Shown: positions 1-7,333 of the stretch, in pieces
Position numbering within the stretch: the stretch's first letter is position 1
Layout of the letters: every line of letters starts with the position of its first letter
Source of the DNA: an uncultured Collinsella sp.
GTDB taxonomy: Bacteria; Actinomycetota; Coriobacteriia; Coriobacteriales; Coriobacteriaceae
Assembly (NCBI GenBank): GCA_900544225.1
Contig: UQUD01000014.1
Location: 1 to 27,107 of the forward strand
DNA: 27,107 nucleotides
Reading direction: 5' to 3'
Translations under genes and position numbers: made by a program
The notes under the pieces: model-generated
What the model was told of the DNA's origin: nothing
Database searches by the model: none
What the model saw: only the letters and a program-made list of their open reading frames with translations

Positions 1-87
1 GTGGCGCCTTGTCCTGCTCCTTCGGAGCCGCGGACAAGGCGCCACACTGGTCTGCGGAGTGTTCTGAAAACTAAGCCCGGCCCCGCC
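1..87. repeat. Structured hairpin element, copy A (cut by window start)
   Basis: Positions 1-14 and 32-45 form a perfect 14-bp stem, and inside it 16-20 pairs with 24-28 around the loop TTC. It is followed at 49-63 by GGTC, TGC, GGAGT and GTT, which match block for block the right-hand linker of the complete copies at 5492-5507 and, on the minus strand, 18895-18910. This is therefore most likely the inner helix plus right linker of the same element, with its left outer arm upstream of the window. The right outer arm would cover about 61-87, just past the asd stop codon. The right boundary is an estimate by analogy with the other copies. Confidence 0.6.
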
Positions 88-99
88 GGACAGGCCACA

Positions 100-1125
100 C
101 TACTCGCAGAGCAGCTTAGCGATCTGGACGGCGTTGGTCGCCGCGCCCTTACGGATTTGGTCGCCGCAGCACCAGAAGGTGATGCCACGCGCGGCCTCGG
201 GGTTCGAGATGTCGCGGCGCACGCGACCGACCCAAATCAGGTCCTGGTCGGACGTATCCATCGGCATGGGGAAGCGGTCGTGCGCATCCTCGGCAGCCAT
301 ATCGTCAACCAGCTTGACGCCGGGAGCGGCAGCCAGCGCAGCACGGGCCTCGTCAACCGTAATGTCGCGCTCAAACTCAAGCGTAATGCTCTCGGAGTGC
401 GAGCGCAGCACGGGCACGCGCACGCAGGTGCAGTTCACGCGCAGCTCGGGCAGGTGCATGATCTTGCGGCCCTCGTTTTGCAGCTTCATCTCCTCGGAGG
501 TAAAGCCCTCTTCCTTGACGCCGCCAATCTGCGGAATCAGGTTGCTCGCGAGCTGGGCGGCAAATGCACGCGGCTCGGGAATCTCCTCGCCAAGGCCTTG
601 GGCGGCCAGCTGAGCCTCGAGCTCGGCCATACCGGGAGCGCCAGCACCCGAAGCCGCCTGATACGTCGAGACGATCATGCGCTTCACGCCGGCGAGCTGA
701 TGCAGCGGCCACGTGGGAACCAGGCCGATGATGGTCGCGCAGTTGGGATTGGCGATAAGGCCGTGATGCCACTTGATGTCGTCGGCATTGATCTCGGGCA
801 CGACCAGCGGCACCTCAGGATCCATGCGGAAGGCGTGGCTGTTGTCGACCACGACGGCGCCGCGCTTGACGGCCTCGGGCAGTAGCTCCTTCGCGATGTC
901 GTCGCCGGCAGCACCGAGTACGATGTCGCAGCCCTCAAAGGCCTCGGGGCAAGCCTCCTCAATCACAACCTGCTCGCCGCGGAACTCAACGGTTTTGCCC
1001 GCGGAGCGTGCACTTGCCAGCAGCTTGAGCTTGCCAACCGGAAACTCCTGCTCGTTGAGGCACTCGAGCATCTGGGTGCCCACGGCTCCCGTCGCGCCCA
1101 AAATAGCAACCGTGTACTGTTTCAT
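100..1125 (-). CDS. asd: Aspartate-semialdehyde dehydrogenase
   Basis: This NADPH-dependent cytosolic enzyme reduces aspartyl phosphate to aspartate-4-semialdehyde, the branch point to lysine/diaminopimelate, methionine and threonine. The 341-aa protein has the N-terminal Rossmann motif GATGAVG (residues 10-16), the catalytic cysteine in NPNCATII (Cys129) and the active-site histidine in VLRSHSES (about His243). Length is normal for the family. I start it at MKQYTV, where AAGGGGG lies just upstream; the reading frame stays open a further 29 codons upstream, but that stretch is not conserved-looking. It lies downstream of lysC on the same strand, separated by 173 nt with two hairpins, so co-transcription may be partial. 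A large hairpin element begins right after its stop codon. Confidence 0.96.
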   Translation of the reverse strand: MKQYTVAILGATGAVGTQMLECLNEQEFPVGKLKLLASARSAGKTVEFRGEQVVIEEACPEAFEGCDIVLGAAGDDIAKELLPEAVKRGAVVVDNSHAFRMDPEVPLVVPEINADDIKWHHGLIANPNCATIIGLVPTWPLHQLAGVKRMIVSTYQAASGAGAPGMAELEAQLAAQGLGEEIPEPRAFAAQLASNLIPQIGGVKEEGFTSEEMKLQNEGRKIMHLPELRVNCTCVRVPVLRSHSESITLEFERDITVDEARAALAAAPGVKLVDDMAAEDAHDRFPMPMDTSDQDLIWVGRVRRDISNPEAARGITFWCCGDQIRKGAATNAVQIAKLLCE

Positions 1126-1200
1126 GCTTCCCCCTTTAAAGGCTGTGGCTTTTGCCCGCATGCCGAGCAGGCCAATTATTGTTGCCAGTGTATACAAGAA

Positions 1201-1225
1201 CGGGGCGGGCACGAAACCCGCCCCG
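1201..1225 (-). terminator. GC-rich hairpin between lysC and asd
   Basis: A perfect 9-bp stem (1201-1209 with 1217-1225, loop of 7) is followed on the minus strand by TTCTTGT. The U-run is weak, so it may be a leaky terminator or attenuator after lysC that lets some transcripts reach asd. Confidence 0.5.
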
Positions 1226-1256
1226 TCGAAACGAAACCGAAATGAAACGCCCCACC

Positions 1257-1288
1257 GTAGATTTTTGAAACACGACCCAAAAATCTAC
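1257..1288. repeat. 10-bp hairpin just after the lysC stop
   Basis: GTAGATTTTT (1257-1266) is the exact reverse complement of 1279-1288, with a 12-nt loop. It begins 10 nt past the lysC stop codon. No clear U-run follows on the minus strand, so RNA protection or processing is as likely as termination. Confidence 0.5.
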
Positions 1289-1298
1289 CAAGCAGTCG

Positions 1299-2687
1299 CT
1301 ATTTTTTGAGCGCGGCCAGGGCGGGATCAACCGGCGCGGGAGCCTCCAGGTCGGAGACCTTCACAATGCCGTTTTCGTCGGAGAAGGCACGGTAAATGGT
1401 CTGAATCGCCAGGTCGAAGTCCTTCTCCTCGACACCGATAATGATGTTGATCTCGTCGCAGCTCTGCGAAATCATGCGCACGCTCACGCCGGCCTGACCA
1501 AGCATGCCAAACAGATGGCCCGAGATGCCTGCACGGCCGCGCAGGTTACGACCGACGGTCGCGATAAGCGCCAAGCCCTCGACAACCTCGATCTCGAGCG
1601 GCTCGACCTCCTGCTGAATGTCGCCCACGAGCGAGTACAGCGAGTCGTGAACGTCCTGCTCCTGCACCACGGCGCCAAAGCGGTCGACACCGGTGGGCAT
1701 GTGCTCGACGGAAACGTCATAGCGCTCGAAGACCGAAAGCGCACGGCGCATAAAGCCGACACGGGGCTTGGTGCGGTCGCGGGCAACGTTGATGGCGACA
1801 AAGCCGCGCTTGCCGGTCACGCCGGTAATGATGGGCTCCGCCTCGCCCTCGTCAGCCGTCTCGCTAATGATGGTGCCGGGGTCCTGCGGCGCATTGGTGT
1901 TCTTGATGACCAGCGGAATGCCTGCCTCGCGCACGGGGAAAACGGCCTCCTCGTGCAGGACGCTTGCGCCCATGTACGAAAGCTCGCGCAGCTCCTCGTA
2001 GGTAACGCGCGCAATGGGCTGAGCCTCGGGAACAATACGCGGATCGGCAGAATAGAAGCCCGAAACGTCGGTCCAGTTCTCGTACAGATCGGCGCCAAGG
2101 CACTTGGCCAGAATCGAGCCCGAGATATCGCCGCCGCCTCGATCGAGCAGCTTAATCTGGCCCTCACGCGTCGCGCCGTAGAAACCGGGCATAACAAAGC
2201 CACCCTGCTGGCCGTACTCCTGCACCAGCTCGGAGGTGCGGTTCATGCTGAGCGTACCATCGTGATGGAACGCCACAACCGTCGCGGCGTCCAGGAACGG
2301 CAGGCCCAGGTACTCGGACATCAGGCGAGCGGTGAAGTACTCGCCGCGGCTCACGAGCTCCTCGGTGGAGTAGCCGCCCGAGCGGGCGCGCTCGGCAAAG
2401 GCTGCGAACTCCTCGCGGATGGGATAGGTGAGCTCCAGCTCGTCAGCGATATCAAAATAGCGCTGGCCAATGTCCTCGAGCAGCTCCTCACACGACACGT
2501 GATATTTAACGTGCGCGTTAACCAAGTAGAGCAGGTCGGTCACCTTGGTGTCGCCCTTAAAGCGGCGACCGCAGGCGGAAACCACCACAAAACGGCGGGC
2601 AGGGTCGGCATCGACGATGGCCTTGATCTTCTTGAAGTGTTCGGCGTCGGCGACCGACGAGCCGCCAAACTTGGCAATTTTTATCAT
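1299..2687 (-). CDS. lysC: Aspartate kinase
   Basis: The enzyme phosphorylates aspartate, the first step of the lysine/methionine/threonine pathway, in the cytosol. The 462-aa protein opens with the kinase signature KFGGSS (residues 6-11), continues with the amino-acid kinase fold (GGGDISGS, about 204-211) and ends with paired ACT domains from about residue 310, which in this family bind the feedback-inhibiting amino acid. Length fits a monofunctional class; there is no fused homoserine dehydrogenase. The start is the only methionine compatible with the family, because an in-frame stop lies 18 nt upstream; the ribosome-binding site (AAAGG, 13 nt away) is poor. It is divergent from thrC and upstream of asd. 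The roughly 100-nt gap to thrC leaves no room for a lysine riboswitch. Which amino acid inhibits it cannot be read from the sequence. Confidence 0.95.
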   Translation of the reverse strand: MIKIAKFGGSSVADAEHFKKIKAIVDADPARRFVVVSACGRRFKGDTKVTDLLYLVNAHVKYHVSCEELLEDIGQRYFDIADELELTYPIREEFAAFAERARSGGYSTEELVSRGEYFTARLMSEYLGLPFLDAATVVAFHHDGTLSMNRTSELVQEYGQQGGFVMPGFYGATREGQIKLLDRGGGDISGSILAKCLGADLYENWTDVSGFYSADPRIVPEAQPIARVTYEELRELSYMGASVLHEEAVFPVREAGIPLVIKNTNAPQDPGTIISETADEGEAEPIITGVTGKRGFVAINVARDRTKPRVGFMRRALSVFERYDVSVEHMPTGVDRFGAVVQEQDVHDSLYSLVGDIQQEVEPLEIEVVEGLALIATVGRNLRGRAGISGHLFGMLGQAGVSVRMISQSCDEINIIIGVEEKDFDLAIQTIYRAFSDENGIVKVSDLEAPAPVDPALAALKK

Positions 2688-2790
2688 GGCGTGGAGGTTA
2701 CCTTTCTAAAAGCCTCTGCGAACCTATTTTGCGCGCTCTGATACCATGGTTTCACCGATTGGGACCAAGGTATCCGAGGAGCACTGTTAT

Positions 2791-4308
2791 ATGGGAACTT
2801 ATCATAGTACACGAGGACGCACTTTATCATGCTCAAGTAAGGTGGCAATCCGCACCGGCATAGCTCCCGACGGGGGTTTGTTTGTCTCGGACGAGCTCGG
2901 CACCCAGCAGGTCGATATCAGCTCGCTTGCATATAAATCGTACTTTGAAATCGCTCAAGATGTGTTGGGAATGTTACTGAACGATTACACGGACGAAGAA
3001 ATTTCGGCGTGTGTCGACGAGGCATACCGCGGCACGTTCGCGAGTGAAGAGGTCACGCCTCTCGTCAAGCTCGACGCAGCACCGGGCACCGACGCCCCTC
3101 AGACCTATGTGATGGAGCTCTTTGGCGGCCCCACGAGCGCCTTCAAGGACGTCGCCCTGCAGATGCTCCCCCGCCTCATGGCCCGCACCTCCGCCAAGGA
3201 CGGCGGCGCCGAGCGCATCATGATCGTCACCGCCACGTCGGGCGACACGGGCAAGGCAGCACTCGCCGGCTTTGCCGACGCCCCGGGCACGGGCATCACC
3301 GTCTTTTATCCCGAGGGCAAAGTCAGCCGCGTACAGAATCTGCAGATGTCCACTCAGGAGGGCGATAACGTCGCCGTCTGCGGCATCCGCGGCAACTTTG
3401 ACGACGCCCAGAGCGCCGTCAAGCGCATCTTTGCCGATAAGGAGCTTGCCGAGCGTCTGGAGGCCGCAGGCACGGTGCTTTCGAGTGCCAACTCCATCAA
3501 CGTCGGCCGTCTGGTACCGCAGGTCGTCTACTACTTTGCCGCCTATGCGCAGCTGTTGCGCGCCGGCGCCATCGAGGCCGGCGACGCCGTGGAGTTCTGC
3601 GTACCGACCGGCAACTTTGGCGATATCCTGGCCGGTTACTATGCCAAGCGCATGGGTCTGCCCGTCGCCAAGCTCATCGTCGCGAGCGACAAGAACAACG
3701 TGCTGGCTGACTTCCTGACCACCGGCGTCTACGACCGCAACCGCCCGTTCTTCACGACCATCTCGCCTTCGATGGACATCCTCATCAGCTCTAACCTGGA
3801 GCGCATGCTCTACTTCCTGTCCGATGGCGACTGTGAGCTCGTTGCCGGCCTTATGGAGCAGCTGGCGCGGACTGGTCGCTACGAAGTTCCCGCCGACCTG
3901 CTGGCAAAGATTCAGAGCGTCTTTGGCTGCGGCTGGGCCAGCGAGGACGAGGTCCGCGCCGCCATCAAGAGCTGCTGGGATGCAAACGGCTACGTGATCG
4001 ACCCGCACACCGCTTGCGGCTATCACGTCTTTGAAAAGGTCGCTCCCGCCGAGGGCGCCAAGGCCCGCGTGCTGCTTTCGACCGCCAGCCCCTACAAGTT
4101 CCCGCGCGCCTGCTGCGACGCCCTGGGCCTCGACGTTCCCGAGGACGACTTTGAAGCTATGCGCGTGCTCGAGCAGGCCACCAATACGGTCGCCCCGACC
4201 CAGCTCGCCGAACTCGAATCCAAGCCCGTCCGCTTCGAAGACATCTGCGACGTAGCCGACATGGCCAACTACGTAGAGCAGGCTGCAAAAAAGATGGCTA
4301 CCAACTAA
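2791..4308 (+). CDS. thrC: Threonine synthase
   Basis: This pyridoxal-phosphate enzyme converts O-phosphohomoserine to threonine. The 505-aa protein carries the threonine synthase N-terminal region (YHSTRGR, residues 4-10), the PLP-binding lysine in GPTSAFKD (Lys119) and the phosphate-binding segment PTGNFGDI. The chosen ATG has GAGGAG at 2776-2781, 9 nt upstream. An in-frame ATG at 2746 would add 15 residues that do not resemble the family and lacks a good ribosome-binding site. It is divergent from lysC and followed by a GAAA-loop hairpin and then thrB, the preceding enzyme of the pathway, on the same strand. Confidence 0.96.
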   Translation: MGTYHSTRGRTLSCSSKVAIRTGIAPDGGLFVSDELGTQQVDISSLAYKSYFEIAQDVLGMLLNDYTDEEISACVDEAYRGTFASEEVTPLVKLDAAPGTDAPQTYVMELFGGPTSAFKDVALQMLPRLMARTSAKDGGAERIMIVTATSGDTGKAALAGFADAPGTGITVFYPEGKVSRVQNLQMSTQEGDNVAVCGIRGNFDDAQSAVKRIFADKELAERLEAAGTVLSSANSINVGRLVPQVVYYFAAYAQLLRAGAIEAGDAVEFCVPTGNFGDILAGYYAKRMGLPVAKLIVASDKNNVLADFLTTGVYDRNRPFFTTISPSMDILISSNLERMLYFLSDGDCELVAGLMEQLARTGRYEVPADLLAKIQSVFGCGWASEDEVRAAIKSCWDANGYVIDPHTACGYHVFEKVAPAEGAKARVLLSTASPYKFPRACCDALGLDVPEDDFEAMRVLEQATNTVAPTQLAELESKPVRFEDICDVADMANYVEQAAKKMATN

Positions 4309-4319
4309 ACCCTTACTAG

Positions 4320-4351
4320 GCGCCGGCGAAAGCCGGCGCACCTTCTTTTAT
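4320..4351 (+). terminator. Hairpin with GAAA tetraloop after thrC
   Basis: GCGCCGGC (4320-4327) pairs with GCCGGCGC (4332-4339) across the loop GAAA, followed by ACCTTCTTTTA. It looks like an intrinsic terminator 11 nt after the thrC stop. The interrupted T-run suggests that read-through into thrB is possible. Confidence 0.7.
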
Positions 4352-4384
4352 CAGATACTCACCGGGATAATGACGAGCTGACAT

Positions 4385-4495
4385 GCGGGTCTGCCTGTTT
4401 AGTTCGTCGCGAGTTCCGCACGAGCCGGAAAGCACTTAATGTGCTTTCCGAGCGAGCCAGGACTGCCCGAGCAGCGAACTAAACAGGCAGACCGC
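4385..4495. repeat. Two-tier hairpin between thrC and thrB (element D)
   Basis: The outer arms 4388-4406 and 4475-4493 are perfect 19-nt reverse complements, extended by two further pairs past a bulged G. The inner arms 4426-4435 and 4441-4450 form a perfect 10-bp stem with loop TTAAT. The linkers between the tiers do not match those of the 5414 and 18872 elements. The base of the hairpin ends 3 nt before the thrB Shine-Dalgarno sequence (AGGAG, 4498-4502), so it could influence thrB translation or be an inserted structured repeat. Confidence 0.8.
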
Positions 4496-4508
4496 CCAGG
4501 AGATTCCC

Positions 4509-5390
4509 ATGATCAAAATCACCGTCCCCGCCACCAGCGCGAACCTAGGCATTGGCTACGACACCCTCGGCATGGCCGTCAGCCTCTACTCGCACTTCAC
4601 CTTCGAGCGCGCCGACAAGCTCACCATCTCGGGCTGCCCCGAGGAATTCCAAAACGAGAACAACCTGGTCTACGTTAGCTTTGTCGATGCACTGGCCGCA
4701 TGGGGCGAGCCGGCCTTCCCCGTCGCCATCGACATTCAGACTGACGTTCCCGTCGCCCGCGGCCTGGGCTCCAGCTCCACCTGTGTCGTCGCCGGCATTA
4801 TGGCCGCCGCCGCGCTGACAGGCCACACCGTCGACCGTGCCGAGCTCGTCCGCATTGCCACCGAGGTCGAGGGCCATCCCGATAACGTCGCCCCCGCTAT
4901 CCTGGGCGGCGCCGTCTGCTCCTTTACGCCGACCGATTCGCTCCCCCAGTGCCTGCGCTACGAGGTGAGCGATCGCCTGCGTTTTATTACCGTGATTCCG
5001 CCCTACGAGGTGCATACGAGCGAGGCGCGCAAGGTCGTGCCGCAGGAGGTTCCGCTCTCCACCGCCGTATGGCAGATGGGCCGCATCGCCGGCATGACGC
5101 GCGGTCTTGAGTCCGGCAACCTCGACCTGATTGCCGCCGCCAATGACGACCGCATCCAGGAACCCTATCGTCGCCGTCTGATTCCCGACTACAACGCCGT
5201 GCGCGACACCTGCCTTAACGGCGGCGCCAAGACCATCTGGATCAGCGGATCGGGCTCGACCCTTATGGCTGTGACCGACGACACCATCGTGGCAAAGTTC
5301 CTGCAGGTCAAGCTGCGCGAGCAGTTCCCTAAGTGTGATACGCATATTCTGACGTGCGACACCGAGGGCGCTCAAATCGAGTACCTGTAG
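4509..5390 (+). CDS. thrB: Homoserine kinase (GHMP family)
   Basis: The enzyme phosphorylates homoserine with ATP to O-phosphohomoserine, the substrate of the threonine synthase encoded just upstream. The 293-aa protein has the GHMP-kinase N-terminal fold (VPATSANLGIGYDT, residues 6-19), the glycine-rich ATP loop PVARGLGSSS (81-90) and the C-terminal GHMP glycine motif ISGSGSTLMA. The length is standard. AGGAG at 4498-4502 sits 6 nt before the ATG. It is separated from thrC by a likely terminator and a large hairpin, so expression may be uncoupled from thrC. Homoserine dehydrogenase is absent from the window. Confidence 0.96.
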   Translation: MIKITVPATSANLGIGYDTLGMAVSLYSHFTFERADKLTISGCPEEFQNENNLVYVSFVDALAAWGEPAFPVAIDIQTDVPVARGLGSSSTCVVAGIMAAAALTGHTVDRAELVRIATEVEGHPDNVAPAILGGAVCSFTPTDSLPQCLRYEVSDRLRFITVIPPYEVHTSEARKVVPQEVPLSTAVWQMGRIAGMTRGLESGNLDLIAAANDDRIQEPYRRRLIPDYNAVRDTCLNGGAKTIWISGSGSTLMAVTDDTIVAKFLQVKLREQFPKCDTHILTCDTEGAQIEYL

Positions 5391-5787
5391 CGCCCTGCCT
5401 CATTGCTCTCACCGGTCCCCTTGGGGCTTCCCCTGAAAACGTCCTCGATCATGAATTGCCCCGTCGTGCGCTTCGCGCGACGGGGCAATTCGATCTGCGG
5501 GTTGTTTTCAGGGGAAGCCCCAAGGGGACCTGCGCAGCCTCGACAGGATAATCGCATTCGCTGATTTAATCTTGTGCTCCAACGGAGCCACAGACGAGAG
5601 GCCTTCGCGCTGCGGAATAATTTTGAGGGGAACACCCCGACCATCCCTGCGTTTACCTTGCTGAGGATGTCTACAGGGACCCACGCTTTGAAGGGGCGCC
5701 GGGCAGATAGGGGCTTTTTAGGTTACATAATAAACTGTTTATCTATGCTACTATTTAACTAGGCATCGCAGTATGGAGGTGGTCAAA
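5391..5787. other. Gene-free gap thrB to island
   Basis: The gap holds the large hairpin element at 5414-5530. From about 5700 the sequence becomes AT-rich, with the short palindrome ATAAACTGTTTAT near 5728-5740, and presumably carries the promoter of the next gene; I could not place -35 and -10 boxes confidently. The segment 5531-5700 shows no recognisable gene. Confidence 0.6.
5414..5530 (+). repeat. Structured hairpin element, copy B (complete)
   Basis: The outer arms 5414-5440 and 5504-5530 are perfect 27-nt reverse complements. The inner arms 5453-5466 and 5478-5491 are perfect 14-nt reverse complements, capped by a short GCG/CGC helix. Between them the left linker reads GTCCT, C, GATC, AT (5441-5452) and the right linker GATC, TGC, GGGTT (5492-5503). 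GATC pairs with GATC, giving an extra 4-bp helix flanked by an asymmetric C/TGC internal loop and an AT bulge. The same linker blocks recur at 18872-18994 with completely different helices. It starts 23 nt after the thrB stop. No transposase, target-site duplication or clear U-run is visible. Confidence 0.85.
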
Positions 5788-6303
5788 GTGTTACGCACAC
5801 TCAAAGCTTCGTTTTTCCTCTCGATACTTTTGATATTACCGATATGTTTCTCGTTTAGCCCTTCGACTGCTTATGCTGCAGAAAGCGATGCTGTCGCAAT
5901 TTCTGGCGCAACCCAAGATTTTGATTTAACGAAAGGTCCCGAGCAGTCTCATCAAATCAAGCTTAAGGATGGGACCGTTGCAGTAATAGGAATTAAAAAA
6001 ACCAATGAACCCAGCCTGATATGGGACAGTTACTACAACAACGCATCTGGAACTTGGACTATCTATTACAACAGTCCTTTTATTTATCGCGAATTCAAGA
6101 TCAACATAGCGAACTCGCTCATTACCAGCGCTTGGGGACAAAACTATACGACTATCGGCTGTACGGTAACTAACGAGTCCTTTATATGGAACTCGAAACA
6201 GGCGACATATCGACTCAACTATGAATCGATGGGGATGACGTCCGGTATCGCCGTGTTGCAAGCGACCATGGAAGGCAGCACGCTCCACACCTATGCAAAC
6301 TAG
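5788..6303 (+). CDS. Secreted DUF5626-like protein
   Basis: The 171-aa protein has a classical signal peptide: basic start, hydrophobic core FFLSILLILPICFSF and a likely cleavage site at AYAA-ES (about residues 30-33). The mature part resembles the DUF5626 family (an acidic FDLTKG start, SGTWTIYYNSP, SAWGQNYTTIGC, ATYRLNY, SGIAVLQA); this match is from memory and the function of the family is unknown to me. I choose GTG 5788 because GGAGGT (5775-5780) lies 7 nt upstream; an ATG at 5773 in the same frame would overlap that ribosome-binding site. The base composition is clearly AT-richer than the flanking housekeeping genes, suggesting transfer. A tiny membrane-peptide gene follows 24 nt downstream with its own ribosome-binding site, and a terminator closes the pair. 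Confidence 0.75.
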   Translation: MLRTLKASFFLSILLILPICFSFSPSTAYAAESDAVAISGATQDFDLTKGPEQSHQIKLKDGTVAVIGIKKTNEPSLIWDSYYNNASGTWTIYYNSPFIYREFKINIANSLITSAWGQNYTTIGCTVTNESFIWNSKQATYRLNYESMGMTSGIAVLQATMEGSTLHTYAN

Positions 6304-6327
6304 ACTCACATCAATTGAGGAAGTTCA

Positions 6328-6432
6328 ATGATCCCAATTCCTGCACGCTCAGACATTATGATCGCTCTCGTTTGGATTCTCGTCGGAGTGCTTATTTGGC
6401 GTATCTGCAAATGGGTTAAAAACAAGAAATAG
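6328..6432 (+). CDS. 34-aa single-span membrane peptide
   Basis: This small gene encodes MIPIPARSDIM followed by one hydrophobic span (about residues 11-25, IALVWILVGVLIW) and a basic tail ending KWVKNKK. GAGGA at 6317-6321 is 6 nt before the ATG, and a terminator hairpin follows 34 nt after the stop, which supports a real gene co-transcribed with the secreted protein upstream. Size, amphipathic ends and context would suit a small membrane partner, a regulator or a toxic/bacteriocin-like peptide. None of these can be decided from sequence. No family is recognised. Confidence 0.6.
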   Translation: MIPIPARSDIMIALVWILVGVLIWRICKWVKNKK

Positions 6433-6466
6433 TTGATAAAACGTATATGCCATTTATGCGATGCTT

Positions 6467-6493
6467 GGGGCCGTTAAATCGGCCCCTATTTCT
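6467..6493 (+). terminator. Terminator after the 34-aa peptide gene
   Basis: GGGGCCG (6467-6473) pairs with CGGCCCC (6480-6486) across the loop TTAAAT, followed by TATTTCT. Confidence 0.75.
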
Positions 6494-6634
6494 ATAGCTT
6501 TTCAAGCAGCAGTCACCCATTTGGAAGTCGCAATGCCATTCATACGATTTCGGCCCTTTAAGCCGCTATCTATTGGTAGGGACTCTTGCTGGTAAGGAGC
6601 GCTTACTAGATACAAACCTTGGCAATATATTGGT

Positions 6635-7333
6635 TTAGGCGGCGCTGGTTTCTTTGTATTCGAAGACTGGCTCTAGGAGATCTTCGATGTTGCAGTGGAG
6701 GGCTTTTGCTATGGCTCTTACGCTTGTTACCGAAGCTTCATTGATGTTTCTCTGGCGCTGCTCGTACATTTGGATTGAGCGGAGTGACACACCCGATTCG
6801 TATGCTAGATCTTGTTGGGTTTTCTTAAGCTTCTTTCTTGCTAACGCAAGTTTGGTTTGCCTGGACGCTTTTTTCGCCATATCGCAGACGAGGCGAGCCA
6901 CGCGTTCCTCCGAGGCTTCGTGCCAGGGATAGTACAGACTGCGCAGTGCGTCAAACGGAACGACATGCAGCAGGTCTTCGAAAGACTCCCCTAAACGCCA
7001 CTGCAGATATGCCAGTATCCAGCCTGTCCAATACTCTGGCGTCTTCTCAAAACGATAGGTGCGATCCGGTATAAACCCGCTCTGATAGCCGGACCTTTCA
7101 GCGATAAGCGCGAACAGCTCAACGCCCGATTTTCCCGATACGACCCATGCGTTGCCGCGTTCGAACTCGCGAGCTACGCCGCTCAGGCAAAAGAGTTCAG
7201 CAACTTCCGATCCTTCGGCTCCATAATCGTTAACGGCATAATCAAAGCAGTCGCCGAGGTTGTTCATTGCATCCTCGAGGTAATAGATGGGATATGTTCT
7301 ACTCGGTCCACAATTCGTCAACTCTTGGATCAT
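6635..7333 (-). CDS. HTH (XRE) protein paired with DUF3990, likely antitoxin/repressor
   Basis: The 232-aa protein has an N-terminal and middle region (about 1-155) containing an EYWTGWILAYLQW segment. A C-terminal XRE-type helix-turn-helix follows (about 157-222: KKTQQDLAYESGVSLRSIQMYEQRQRN, written here as the recognition region). Similar proteins with this layout usually accompany DUF3990 genes. The start at 7333 has a strong GGGAGGG 9 nt upstream and makes the gene overlap the end of the DUF3990 gene by 35 nt. A second possible start with GAGG lies at MNNLGD, 22 codons in. The overlap implies coupled expression. I infer that it neutralises the upstream toxin and represses the operon by binding the palindromes at 8001-8047. 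Confidence 0.75.
   Translation of the reverse strand: MIQELTNCGPSRTYPIYYLEDAMNNLGDCFDYAVNDYGAEGSEVAELFCLSGVAREFERGNAWVVSGKSGVELFALIAERSGYQSGFIPDRTYRFEKTPEYWTGWILAYLQWRLGESFEDLLHVVPFDALRSLYYPWHEASEERVARLVCDMAKKASRQTKLALARKKLKKTQQDLAYESGVSLRSIQMYEQRQRNINEASVTSVRAIAKALHCNIEDLLEPVFEYKETSAA

Noticed and set aside
2688..2790. A lysine or threonine riboswitch/T-box leader between lysC and thrC
   Set aside because: The divergent gap is only about 100 nt and shows no T-box or lysine-element features on either strand.
5414..5530. Interpreting the covarying element as an ordinary MITE
   Set aside because: A MITE family shares its terminal repeats between copies; here the outer arms differ completely and only the internal-loop blocks are shared. 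No target-site duplication is seen.
5414..5530. Interpreting the same element as a simple rho-independent terminator
   Set aside because: No U-run follows in either direction, and a terminator would not need conserved internal loops and a covarying 4-bp helix.
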